NCBI RefSeq assembly: GCF_009769735.1
Contig: NZ_WSRO01000002.1
Location: 3,174,001 to 3,238,000, forward strand
Source of the DNA: Streptomyces sp. BA2
Lineage (GTDB): Bacteria; Actinomycetota; Actinomycetes; Streptomycetales; Streptomycetaceae
Direction of reading: 5' to 3'
Length of the DNA: 64,000 nucleotides
The notes under the pieces are model-generated. The model ran no database searches. It was not told the origin of the DNA and worked only from the letters and a program-made list of their open reading frames with translations. Below, piece by piece: positions 51,747-60,472 of the stretch (position 1 is the stretch's first letter; the number at the start of each line of letters is the position of its first letter). Made by a program: the position numbers and the translations under genes.

Positions 51747-54700
51747 CCACGGTCCAGGCCCCACCCCCGGCGGCAGTCCGGCCAACGGCTGACGCCCCCG
51801 AACCCGGCAGAGGCCCGCGCTCCAAGCGCTGGCTGCTCGGGTTCTGGGCCGTGGTCTTCGTCCTCTTCCTGGCCGTGAAGCCAGGGCGGATGACGTTCGA
51901 CACGAAGCTGGGGGTCGCCGTCGACCCCTGGCAGTTCCTCTCCGACCTCGGCCAGCTGTGGCACGACCGCGGCGGATTCGGCGGCATCCAGGACCAGTAC
52001 GTCGGCTATACGTGGCCGATGCTGCCGTTCTACGGCCTCGCGGACCTCGTCCAGCTCCCCATCTGGCTCGCGGAGCGCCTCTGGCTCTCGCTGATCGTGG
52101 CGACCGCCTTCTGGGGTGCGCTGCGGCTCGCCGAGAGGTTGCAGATCGGCAGCGGCACCAGCCGGCTGCTCGGCGCGGTGGCTTACGCCCTGTGGCCGAC
52201 GTTCACCGTCGTCGTCGGGTCGACGTCGGCGGCGGCGCTGCCCGGCGCCCTCCTGCCCTGGGTGCTGCTCCCGCTGACGAACGACCGCATCAGCGCGCGG
52301 TCGGCGGCTCTGCGGTCCGCGCTCTTCATCCCCTTCATGGGCGGCGTGAACGCGGCGGCGACGCTGGCGTCCCTCCTTCCTGTGGGCCTGTATCTCCTGT
52401 CGAGGCCGAACGGCCCGCGCAAGCGGAAGCTGATCACCTGGTGGGTGCCCGGCGTCATCCTCGCCACCGCCTGGTGGGTGGTGCCGTTGTTGATGCTCGG
52501 TATCTACGGCGAGAACTTCCTTCCGTACGTGGAGAATTCGGCCACCACGACCGGCACGATGTCCGCCACGGAGACGCTGCGCGGCGCCGGCAACTGGGTC
52601 GCCTATCTGAACTTCGGCGAGGCATGGCTGCCCGCCGGCTGGACCGTCGCGACGTCCGTGATCGTCGTGGTCTGCTCGGCGCTCGCCGCCGCCCTCGGCC
52701 TCGCCGGGCTCGCGCGGCGTGATCTGCCCGAGCGGCGCTGGCTCGTCCTGACCGTGCTCTCGGTCGTGCTGATCACGCTCGCCGGTTACGGCGGCGCGTT
52801 CGGGGCCCCCTTCCACGAGACCGTGCAGTCGTGGCTGAACGGCGGGCTCGTCCCCTTCCGGAACATCTACAAGTTCCAGACGGGCCTCGCGCTCGCGCTG
52901 GTCCTCGGCCTGATGCACCTCGTGGGCGTGGCCTCGCAGGCGCGCGGGGCGCGGCCGGTGCGGGGGCGCAAGTTCGCCCCGCTGATCGCGGCCCTGCTCG
53001 TGCTGCCGGGTCTCGCCTTCCCCTACCTGAACGGCTCGATCCTCCAGCCCGGCTCCTTCCAGAAGCTGCCCACCTACTGGGAAGCGACGGCCGACTGGCT
53101 GGAGAAGTACTCCCCCGACTCCCGCGCGCTCGTGGTGCCAGCCACCGCGCACGGCATCTACACCTGGGGCTCGCCCATCGACCAGCCCCTCGACGTGCTC
53201 GCGGAGTCGCGCTGGGCGCAGCGGGACTACGTCCCGTTCGGCACGGCAGGCAACCGGCGCGCGATGGACGCGGTGGAACAGGCGCTCGCGACCGGCGGCG
53301 AAGTCCCCGGTCTTCGCGACTACGTGACGCGCGCGGGCATGTACTACGTCGTCGTACGCAATGACCTCGACCCCGACCAGGTCGGCAACGTACCGACCGC
53401 GACCGTCAAGCGGACCCTGGAGGAGTCCGGCTTCGAGCGGGTCACCGGCTTCGGTCCGAAGGAGACCGGCGGGAAGATCCCCAACGACACTCCTCTCCAG
53501 GTCGAGGGCCTCTACCCGCGCCAGCGCGCGGTCGAGATCTACGCACCGGGGTCGGGCGCCGAGCGGCCAGGGCAGGCCGGGATCAAGCCGGTCTCGAACA
53601 CGGCCGTGGTGAGCGGTGGCCCCGAGTCGCTGCTCCAGCTGTCCGCCGACCCCTCGATGCGGGACCGCCCCTCCGTCCTGACGGGCGACAACCACCCGGG
53701 CGTCGGAACTCCCGGATTGCAGGCGGTCGGTGACGGACTGCGCCGTGCCGACACGCGCTTCGGCCTGGTCAACTCCAACACCTCTTATACGTACACACCG
53801 GGCGAACGCAACGCGAGCGGAGCCCTTCAGGACGCGGGAAAGAAGCCGCACCAGATCCTGCCCACCTCGGGGATCGAGCACCAGACGACGGCTCAGCTGC
53901 GCGGCGCGAAGTCCGTGACGGCGTCGAGCTACGGCAACTGGCTCTTCCACCTGCCGCAGTACGACCCCGTGAACGCCTTCGACGGCAATCCGGCCACGGC
54001 ATGGGCCGAGGGCAGCCCCGGAAAGCCCGACGGTGCCTGGATCAAGGCCGAGTTCAGGTCCAAGGAGTCCGTCCCGTCCTCGATCCGGCTCACGCCACTG
54101 CCGCAGGAGGGCGTGCGGGCCGCGCCCACCCGGGTGCGGGTGGAGACGGAGCAGGGCAGCCGTACGAGTTCGCTGCAGCCCAACGGCATGCGCCAGAGCG
54201 TCAAGGCACCTGCGGGCGACTCCAGTTGGCTGAAGGTCACCATCCTGGACGCGCAGATCGGCAAGGCGGGTCTGACGGGCGCCGGGTTCTCGGAGATCAC
54301 CGTCCCGGGCGTGCGCGTGACGAAGCTGCTGCAGCTGCCCACGGACACCGGGTCCGCCGCCAGGACGCCCGCCGAGGGCGCCGACGCGACGACGTACTCG
54401 ATGCACCGTTCCTCCGACCCGAGCGCCCTGTCGCCGGTGAACACCGAGGCGGGGCTGCACCGCCGCTTCACCACTCCGGCCGAGGCCGAGTACGAGGTGA
54501 AGGCGAGCGCGGTCGCCGTGCCGGGGTCCGAACTGGACAAGCTGCTCTACAAGGTGGCGCCCGAGCAGAAGGACCAGATCGTCGCGAGCGCCGACTCCAC
54601 GTCGAAGCTCGGCGGCGGCCTGTCGCCGCGCAATCTCACGGACGGCGACCTGACTACGGCCTGGATCGCCGGTGACAGTCCCGTGGTCCATCTGAAGTGG

Positions 54701-56281
54701 AAGGGCAAGGAGGCGATCGACGAGATCGTCCTTCCCGCGGCGGGCGGGCTCTCCACGCGCCCCGAGAAGGTCGAGATCAGCTCGCCGGACGGCGCGGCGA
54801 TCGCCGGCGTCGACGAGAACGGCAACGTCCGGTTCCCGCCGATCACCACGGACGAGCTGACCATCACGGTCACCAAGACCGCGCCGCTGAAGGTCCACAA
54901 CCCGGTGGCGGACGACGAGTTGCAGCTGCCGGTGGGCCTCACCGAGGTCTACGTCCCGGCCCTGGACAAGTACCGGACGAAGCAGCCATCGGCCTCGTCG
55001 ACCTTCGAACTCGCCTGCGGTGAAGGCCCGGAGCTCGCCGTCGACGGCAAGCTCCACGCGACGAGCGCGAAGGGTTCGGTACGGGATCTGGTCGAGCGGC
55101 GGGCCATCGAGGTGACGCTCTGCTCGCGCGGCTCGGAGAACACGGCCCTGTCGCTCGGCGCGGGCAAGCACACCGTCGAGGCCGGGGACGCGGGTCCGCT
55201 CGCCCTCATGGACGTCTCGCTGACGCAGGGGACGCCGGGCGCGATCGACCGCGAGTCCCGTTCGCTGAACATCAAGGACTGGCTCGGCGACCGGCGCGAG
55301 GTGTCGGTGGGCGCGGGCTCGGCCTCGTACCTCTCGACCTACGAGAACATCAACGACGGCTGGAAGGCCACGCTGAACGGCAAGGAGCTGTCGTCCGTAC
55401 GCCTCGACGGCTGGCAGCAGGGCTTCCTGGTCCCGAAGGGCGAGGGCGGCACGGTCAAGCTGAGTTACGAGCCCTCGCGGATCTACGAGATCGGCCTGAT
55501 CGGCGGCGGGGTCGGGGTGCTTGCCCTGATCGCCCTGGTCCTGATCCGGCGCCGCGAGCCGAACCCGGACGGCCCTGACGTGGCGCCGCCCGCGCCGGGT
55601 CTGATCCTGGGCACGGTGGCGCTGACGCTGGTGGCCGCGGTGATCGCGGGCTGGTTCGCGCTGCTCGTGCCAGCTCTCGCCCTCCTCGCCTGGCGCCGTC
55701 ACTCGCTGCTCGTCCCGCTCGCCTTCGTGGCGATGGCCGGGGCGGGGATCGCGGCGGCGGTGGGGGCGGGTGAGCCTGCCACGGCGGACGAGGGCGCGTT
55801 CAGCCCTGCCGCCCAACTCCTTGCGCTGATCGCGCTGTTCGCGGCGCTGGTGAGTGTGCGGGGTGCGGCTCCGGCTGCGCCGGCAGCTTCCGGGTCCGGT
55901 GACACCGGTGGAGAGGCCGCTCCGTGGGGGCCGCCGCCTGCGCACCAGCCGCCGCCCGCGGCTCCTCCGGCGGCTCCTCCGATGACGCCGTCGCCGGGTC
56001 CTGACCGGGACCTGGGTACGACTCCGCTGCCGCGCCGGAAGCGCGGGGAGAGCGGGGAGAGCGGGCCGGGCTCCGATGCGGACTCCGGTGGTGGCGCCCC
56101 GCAGGCGGCGACCAGCTCGACCATCTCCGCCAGGGGCCCCGCGTCGGCCCAGCCGGAACCGGCAGCGCCGGGTACCCGGACCGCGCGGACCACGCGCTTC
56201 AGGCGGCGCAGGCCAAGGGCGACGGACGGGCCCGTGGGAGCCGCGGCGCCGTCCACCCCCGGGGAGGACACGGACCGATGA
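51743..56281 (+). CDS. AftD-like GT-C glycosyltransferase (DUF3367) with carbohydrate-binding domains
   Basis: A 1512-residue membrane protein. The first 420 residues carry ten or more hydrophobic helices. The loop after the first helix, GRMTFDTKLGVAVDPWQFL (Asp53, Asp61), matches the catalytic region of mycobacterial AftD and other GT-C arabinofuranosyltransferases using decaprenyl-phosphate sugars. The outer part has two discoidin-like modules (about residues 727-850, with AFDGNPATAWAEG; and 955-1080, with LTDGDLTTAWIAG), then four helices and a Pro-rich cytoplasmic tail (about 1390-1512). Streptomyces lacks mycobacterial arabinogalactan, so the acceptor is probably another wall glycan. It overlaps both neighbours by four bases. 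Confidence 0.9.
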   Translation: MTTVQAPPPAAVRPTADAPEPGRGPRSKRWLLGFWAVVFVLFLAVKPGRMTFDTKLGVAVDPWQFLSDLGQLWHDRGGFGGIQDQYVGYTWPMLPFYGLADLVQLPIWLAERLWLSLIVATAFWGALRLAERLQIGSGTSRLLGAVAYALWPTFTVVVGSTSAAALPGALLPWVLLPLTNDRISARSAALRSALFIPFMGGVNAAATLASLLPVGLYLLSRPNGPRKRKLITWWVPGVILATAWWVVPLLMLGIYGENFLPYVENSATTTGTMSATETLRGAGNWVAYLNFGEAWLPAGWTVATSVIVVVCSALAAALGLAGLARRDLPERRWLVLTVLSVVLITLAGYGGAFGAPFHETVQSWLNGGLVPFRNIYKFQTGLALALVLGLMHLVGVASQARGARPVRGRKFAPLIAALLVLPGLAFPYLNGSILQPGSFQKLPTYWEATADWLEKYSPDSRALVVPATAHGIYTWGSPIDQPLDVLAESRWAQRDYVPFGTAGNRRAMDAVEQALATGGEVPGLRDYVTRAGMYYVVVRNDLDPDQVGNVPTATVKRTLEESGFERVTGFGPKETGGKIPNDTPLQVEGLYPRQRAVEIYAPGSGAERPGQAGIKPVSNTAVVSGGPESLLQLSADPSMRDRPSVLTGDNHPGVGTPGLQAVGDGLRRADTRFGLVNSNTSYTYTPGERNASGALQDAGKKPHQILPTSGIEHQTTAQLRGAKSVTASSYGNWLFHLPQYDPVNAFDGNPATAWAEGSPGKPDGAWIKAEFRSKESVPSSIRLTPLPQEGVRAAPTRVRVETEQGSRTSSLQPNGMRQSVKAPAGDSSWLKVTILDAQIGKAGLTGAGFSEITVPGVRVTKLLQLPTDTGSAARTPAEGADATTYSMHRSSDPSALSPVNTEAGLHRRFTTPAEAEYEVKASAVAVPGSELDKLLYKVAPEQKDQIVASADSTSKLGGGLSPRNLTDGDLTTAWIAGDSPVVHLKWKGKEAIDEIVLPAAGGLSTRPEKVEISSPDGAAIAGVDENGNVRFPPITTDELTITVTKTAPLKVHNPVADDELQLPVGLTEVYVPALDKYRTKQPSASSTFELACGEGPELAVDGKLHATSAKGSVRDLVERRAIEVTLCSRGSENTALSLGAGKHTVEAGDAGPLALMDVSLTQGTPGAIDRESRSLNIKDWLGDRREVSVGAGSASYLSTYENINDGWKATLNGKELSSVRLDGWQQGFLVPKGEGGTVKLSYEPSRIYEIGLIGGGVGVLALIALVLIRRREPNPDGPDVAPPAPGLILGTVALTLVAAVIAGWFALLVPALALLAWRRHSLLVPLAFVAMAGAGIAAAVGAGEPATADEGAFSPAAQLLALIALFAALVSVRGAAPAAPAASGSGDTGGEAAPWGPPPAHQPPPAAPPAAPPMTPSPGPDRDLGTTPLPRRKRGESGESGPGSDADSGGGAPQAATSSTISARGPASAQPEPAAPGTRTARTTRFRRRRPRATDGPVGAAAPSTPGEDTDR

Positions 56282-57744
56282 CCGCACTCGATCACCCGGC
56301 ACGTCACGCGGACGGACCCGAACGGCCCCCGGAGCGCGTGCCGTTCCCCGTCGTCGACGAGGTCGCAAGGCACTGCCTCCAGGAGGAGGAGCCGGAGACG
56401 GTACACATCGAGGTCCACCTGCCCGGCACGCCGGACCCGGACCGCCTGAAGGCCGCGTTCACCGAGGCCCTGCGCCGCCACCCGCGCATCCTGATGCGGG
56501 AGGCGCGGGGGCCTTGGTACCGCCGCCGCTACGAGTGGGAGCTGACGGCGGAGCCGGACGTGGAGGTCGTGACGTTCCCGCCCCCGGAGCGGGACGCCTT
56601 GAAGAAGGCCCGCACCCGCTCCCTGTCGGAAGCCCCGCCCCTGTCGGCCTCCCCACCGATCCGCCTGGAGGTGATCGCTTCCGGCGGGGACGCCGACGCG
56701 GTCGCCTCCGGCGGTGGTAACGGTGCGGGGGGCACGCCCACCGGCACCCCAGATACCGACGAGACAAGCGCCGAGTCACCCGCAGGCACGAGCCCCACCG
56801 ACGGCCATGCCGCCAGTGTCCTCTTCCTCACCATCAATCACACCGCCCTCGACGGCCCCGCCTGTCTCCGTGTTCTCGCCACCGCCGCCGAGCTGTACGG
56901 CGGGCAGGACAACTCGCCCGCCGCGCCTCCTCTGCGTACGCCTTCGGCCCCCGCGCCCGAGAGCGCGGACGTCGTCGGTGACGCGCCCTCCGGCTGGGCT
57001 CCGCCTGCCCGTGTCTCGCGCGGGGCCCCCGAGCCCTCCCCCGGCAACGGCATGCTCGTCGCCGAGTTGCCGGTGCCTCGGCGGCCCAAGGGGGCGCCGT
57101 TCACCGTGAACGATCAGCTCATGGTGGCGACCGCGCTGATGATCGCGCACTGGAACCGGGAGCACGGGGCGCGGCCAAGGCCCTTCCGGATCACCATGCC
57201 CGTCGACGACCGGACCCGGGACATGGACATGCCCATCGGGAACGGCACCCGTCTTGTGGAAGTGCCGTTCAATGCCGCCGAGTTGACCTCTGAGGAGTGG
57301 GGGCCCGACGACATCGGGGCACTCCTGCGCCGCACCGCCGACCGCACCCGCGCCCTCAAGGCCCTCTCCCGGCCCCAACTCGGCCGCGGAGCCGCCCTTT
57401 TGACCTCCCCCGTGCTGCCCGTCACCCTCAGAGCCGCCGTCACGCGCGGCCTGCGCAGAGCCGCCGCGCCCTGGACCTCCACCACGCTGCTCAGCAACAT
57501 CGGGCGCGTTCCGTACCCCCTCGACTTCGGTGACGCCGGCCGCGCGTACGCCGTCTGGTTCTCCGCGCCCGCCCGGCTGCCCCGCGGTCTGACCGTGACC
57601 ACGGCGTCCACCGCGGGCCGCCTGCATGTCGCCCTGCGCTGGTCGAAGACCCTGCTCAGCAGCGGCGACGGGGCACATCTGCGCGACCTCTTCGAGCACT
57701 ACCTCCACGCCACCGAGCACACGGAGGAGGGGAGTACGCCGTGA
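56278..57744 (+). CDS. Condensation/acyltransferase-fold protein
   Basis: A 488-residue protein of the chloramphenicol-acetyltransferase/condensation-domain superfamily. The catalytic motif is INHTALDGPACLR, an HxxxDG motif with His188. A DFG-like element is seen as PYPLDFGDAG near residue 420. It lacks carrier or adenylation domains. The length and stand-alone form resemble PapA-type acyltransferases that acylate glycolipids or sugars, rather than NRPS modules. A low-complexity insert (about residues 134-178) is unusual. It overlaps the AftD-like gene and the next methyltransferase by four bases each. Acylation of a glycan or lipid made by the cluster is inferred. Confidence 0.82.
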   Translation: MTALDHPARHADGPERPPERVPFPVVDEVARHCLQEEEPETVHIEVHLPGTPDPDRLKAAFTEALRRHPRILMREARGPWYRRRYEWELTAEPDVEVVTFPPPERDALKKARTRSLSEAPPLSASPPIRLEVIASGGDADAVASGGGNGAGGTPTGTPDTDETSAESPAGTSPTDGHAASVLFLTINHTALDGPACLRVLATAAELYGGQDNSPAAPPLRTPSAPAPESADVVGDAPSGWAPPARVSRGAPEPSPGNGMLVAELPVPRRPKGAPFTVNDQLMVATALMIAHWNREHGARPRPFRITMPVDDRTRDMDMPIGNGTRLVEVPFNAAELTSEEWGPDDIGALLRRTADRTRALKALSRPQLGRGAALLTSPVLPVTLRAAVTRGLRRAAAPWTSTTLLSNIGRVPYPLDFGDAGRAYAVWFSAPARLPRGLTVTTASTAGRLHVALRWSKTLLSSGDGAHLRDLFEHYLHATEHTEEGSTP

Positions 57745-58487
57745 CCAGTACCAGTACCAGTACCAGCACCGCGCCCCGCGACCTGCGGGACTTCTACGAG
57801 GACCCCTCCGTCCCCGTCGCGTCCGGCGACGCCCGCAGCCTCCGCCAGGCCCGGATGCTCGCCGACGCCCTCGGCCCCGCCACCGCCCGCACCGCCGTCG
57901 TCCTCGACATCGGCTGCGGCGACGGCACCGCGGCGGCGACCGCCGCCCCGCTCCTCGCCGGGCATCGCGTCATCGGCGTCGACTGGTCCCAGGACGCCCT
58001 CAAGCGGGCCCACGCGCATCTGCCGTACGTCGTACGCGGTGAACTCACCGATGGAGGGCTGCCGTTCGGCGACGGGTCCGCCGATGCCGTGCTCTTCAGT
58101 GAAGTCATCGAGCATCTCGTCGATCCCGACAGCGCCCTCGACGAGCTGCGGAGAGTGCTCAGGCCGGGCGGGCATCTGATGCTGTCCACACCCAACCTCG
58201 CCGCCTGGTACAACCGCGGGCTCCTGCTCGCGGGGGTGCAGCCCGTCTTCTCCGAGGTCAGCCTGCGCGGCATCCACGGACGGCCGGGGAGCGAAGTCGT
58301 CGGGCATCTTCGGCTCTACACCGCCCGCGCGCTGCGCGAGTTCGTCGCCGCGTCCGGCTTCGACGTGGTGCGCCTCGCCGGTGCGCCCTTCCACGGCGTA
58401 CCGCGTCCGCTGCGCGCCCTGGACCGGCTCGCCTGCGCCGTGCCGAGCGCCTCGTCGATCCTGCTGCTGCACGCCCGAAGGACGTAA
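57741..58487 (+). CDS. Class I SAM methyltransferase in the glycan cluster (second)
   Basis: A 248-residue methyltransferase of the Methyltransf_11 group. Motif I is VVLDIGCGDGTAAAT, then GVDWSQDAL, FSEVIEHLVDP and LRPGGHLMLSTPNLAAWYNR. The start is GTG overlapping the previous stop. The first codons contain an ACCAGT hexamer repeat (Thr/Ser run, residues 2-10), a likely slippage site. The C-terminal part (GIHGRPGSEVVGHLRLYTARALREF) is typical of methyltransferases of cell-surface sugars and lipids. Substrate unknown. Confidence 0.92.
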   Translation: MTSTSTSTSTAPRDLRDFYEDPSVPVASGDARSLRQARMLADALGPATARTAVVLDIGCGDGTAAATAAPLLAGHRVIGVDWSQDALKRAHAHLPYVVRGELTDGGLPFGDGSADAVLFSEVIEHLVDPDSALDELRRVLRPGGHLMLSTPNLAAWYNRGLLLAGVQPVFSEVSLRGIHGRPGSEVVGHLRLYTARALREFVAASGFDVVRLAGAPFHGVPRPLRALDRLACAVPSASSILLLHARRT

Positions 58488-58491
58488 GGAC

Positions 58492-59409
58492 ATGTGGTGG
58501 GGTGTGGCCGCCGCCCTGCTGGCGAACGTCCTCTACAGCACGGGCTTCGTCCTGGAGAAGCGGGCCCTGACCGCGATGCCCTCCGTCAGCGTGCGCAGCC
58601 CGGCACGGCTGCTCAAGCAGGTCATCTCCAGCCCGCTGTGGATCGGCGGATCGCTCGCGCTCGCCGCCGGGTTCGGCGCGCAGCTCGCCGTCTACCGGAC
58701 GCTGCCGATCGCCGCCGCGCAGGGCATCTTCGTCTCCGGGCTCGTGCTCCTGCTGCTGCTCTCCTCCGTGCTGCTCGGCGAGCAGACGTCGGGGCGCGAG
58801 CGGTACGCCGTCGGGGCCATCCTTCTCGCGCTGCTCATGGTCGTCCTCTCGCTGAGCGAGGAGTCGGACACCGTCAGCCGCAGCGCGCCCGTCCCGCTCG
58901 TCCTCACGGTCTGCCTGCCCTCGCTCGCCGCGGGAGTCCTGCTGTACGGATCGGCCGAGCGGCGCGCGAAGCACCGGCACCGGCTGCCCACGACGGGCGT
59001 CGAGTACGGGGTCGCCGTCGGGCTCCTCTACGGCGTCAGCTCGCTCGCGATCAAGGGGGTGTCGAGCTATCTGACCACGGACGAACTCGGCTCCGCGCTG
59101 CTCGACCTGCTGCGCTCCCCGTATCCGTATCTCCTGCTCTTCACGGGTGCGTTCGGCCTGATCATGTCCCAGGCGGCGCTGCAGCGCTGCCGGGCCTCGC
59201 TCATCGTCCCCGTGTGCACGACGGTTACCGCGCTGTTCACCGCGGTACTCGGCACGCTGGCCTTCGGCGAACCGCTGCCGGAGGAACCGCTGCGGCTCGC
59301 CCTGCGGATCGCGGGCACGGCGCTCGCGGTCTCCGTCCTCCTCGCCATGCCCAAGCATGACGCGCCACCGCCCCAAGCAACGCCCCCGACCAAGGAGTTG
59401 ACGAGCTGA
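58492..59409 (+). CDS. DMT-superfamily membrane transporter or flippase
   Basis: A 305-residue protein with about nine to ten hydrophobic helices in two EamA-like halves. It starts MWWGVAAALLANVLYSTGFV with AAGGA just before the ATG. ILLALLMVVLSL and GLIMSQAALQRCRASLIVP are usual for DMT proteins related to the undecaprenyl-phosphate-sugar flippase ArnE/F and to multidrug types. In this cluster, moving a lipid-linked sugar or its product across the membrane is the simplest idea, by inference. It ends overlapping the Trm112-like gene (TGATG). Confidence 0.88.
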   Translation: MWWGVAAALLANVLYSTGFVLEKRALTAMPSVSVRSPARLLKQVISSPLWIGGSLALAAGFGAQLAVYRTLPIAAAQGIFVSGLVLLLLLSSVLLGEQTSGRERYAVGAILLALLMVVLSLSEESDTVSRSAPVPLVLTVCLPSLAAGVLLYGSAERRAKHRHRLPTTGVEYGVAVGLLYGVSSLAIKGVSSYLTTDELGSALLDLLRSPYPYLLLFTGAFGLIMSQAALQRCRASLIVPVCTTVTALFTAVLGTLAFGEPLPEEPLRLALRIAGTALAVSVLLAMPKHDAPPPQATPPTKELTS

Positions 59410-59636
59410 TGAACCCCGAAGACCCCCTCCTGAAGATCCTTGCCTGTCCGCTGGACAAGGGGCCGCTGCATCTCCTTGAGCCCGCGGAACCCCTCGTACC
59501 GGAGGAGGTGCTCTACAACCCGCGGTTGCGCCGCCGCTATCCGATCATCGACGGCATACCGCAGCTCCTGCCCTCGTCGGGCGAGCAGATATCGGAGGAC
59601 GAGCACGAGCAGCTCCTGAAGCGGATCTCCCCGTGA
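59409..59636 (+). CDS. Trm112-like small protein, zinc cysteines lost
   Basis: A 75-residue protein with the Trm112/YcaR fold: LLKILACPLDKGPLHL, then VLYNPRLRRRYPIIDGIPQL. The motif IxDGIPxL is the family hallmark. Classical zinc-binding members have CPxC and a second Cys pair; here only one Cys (residue 13) remains, so no zinc site is possible. Trm112 activates SAM methyltransferases in eukaryotes and archaea. Here it lies between methyltransferase genes, overlapping the transporter by one base and the FkbM gene by four, and may be a partner of one of them. Confidence 0.9.
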   Translation: MNPEDPLLKILACPLDKGPLHLLEPAEPLVPEEVLYNPRLRRRYPIIDGIPQLLPSSGEQISEDEHEQLLKRISP

Positions 59637-60472
59637 CGGGCCCCGAGAGGTCCGTCCCAAAGCCCCACAAGACCGTGGCCGCCCGCCTCGCCCCGCACCT
59701 CCCCGCCCGCCTCATCGGCGCCCTGGCCCGCCTCGTCTACCCCCGCTTCGAGCCGGAGCTGGCCCGCCTCGCCGACCTCTGCCCGCGCGGCTGCGGCACG
59801 GCGGTGGACGTCGGCGGCTGGTACGGCCCCTGGTCGCGCCGCCTGGCCTCGCGTGCGCGCCGCGTGGTGACGGTGGAGCCCGTCCCGCATCTGGCCCGGT
59901 TCCTGGAGACCTCCACGCCCGGCAACGTCCGGGTGATCCAGGCCGCGGCGACCGACCGCCCCGGCACGGCCAGGCTCTGGCTGCCGCAGGGCGACCGCGG
60001 GGACCGCGGGGTCTCCTCGCTCATCCGCAGGGACATCCACGCCAAGGCGGTCGAGGTGCCCTGCCTCACCCTGGACGGGCTCGGCCTGCGCGACGTCGAC
60101 TTCATCAAGATCGACGTGGACGGCAACGAACTCCAGGTCCTGCACGGCGCCCACGATCTGCTCACCCGGGACCGGCCCGCCCTCTTCATCGAGCTGGAGT
60201 CCCGCATCCAGCCGATCAAGCCGATCATCGAGCTGCTCACCCGGCACCACGGCTACCAGGGCTGGGTCCTGCCCCACGACACCTGGGTGCCGCTCGACGG
60301 CTTCGACCTGGAGGCGCACCAGAACGACACGTCGTACGTCGTGTCGCAGGGCCTGCTGCGCAGGGTGCTCACGCCGCGCAGGCCCCGGTACGTCAACTCG
60401 GTGCTCTTCCTTCCCGGCGGGCGGCGCCCGGGAGCGGCGGCGGTGCGCGACCATGGAGCGCATGTCCGCTAG
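59633..60472 (+). CDS. FkbM-family methyltransferase
   Basis: A 279-residue SAM-dependent O-methyltransferase of the FkbM group, which methylates hydroxyls of sugars, polyketides or glycolipids. Motif I is TAVDVGGWYGPWSRRL, then VVTVEPVPHLARFL. The family block VDFIKIDVDGNELQVLHGA is complete, followed by PALFIELESRI. The start is GTG overlapping the Trm112-like stop. It is the third methyltransferase of the cluster. It shares its last 20 bases with the start of the next gene. Confidence 0.93.
   Translation: MTGPERSVPKPHKTVAARLAPHLPARLIGALARLVYPRFEPELARLADLCPRGCGTAVDVGGWYGPWSRRLASRARRVVTVEPVPHLARFLETSTPGNVRVIQAAATDRPGTARLWLPQGDRGDRGVSSLIRRDIHAKAVEVPCLTLDGLGLRDVDFIKIDVDGNELQVLHGAHDLLTRDRPALFIELESRIQPIKPIIELLTRHHGYQGWVLPHDTWVPLDGFDLEAHQNDTSYVVSQGLLRRVLTPRRPRYVNSVLFLPGGRRPGAAAVRDHGAHVR

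Noticed and set aside
51650..56368. Open frame of 1572 codons opposite the AftD-like gene
   Set aside because: It is antisense to a gene with clear helices, carbohydrate-binding modules and coupling on both sides. The Arg/Asp/Gly-rich product has no family features.
57741..57775. ACCAGT hexamer repeat as a CRISPR-like or regulatory array
   Set aside because: It is a short in-frame Thr/Ser codon run at the N-terminus of a methyltransferase, without spacers.
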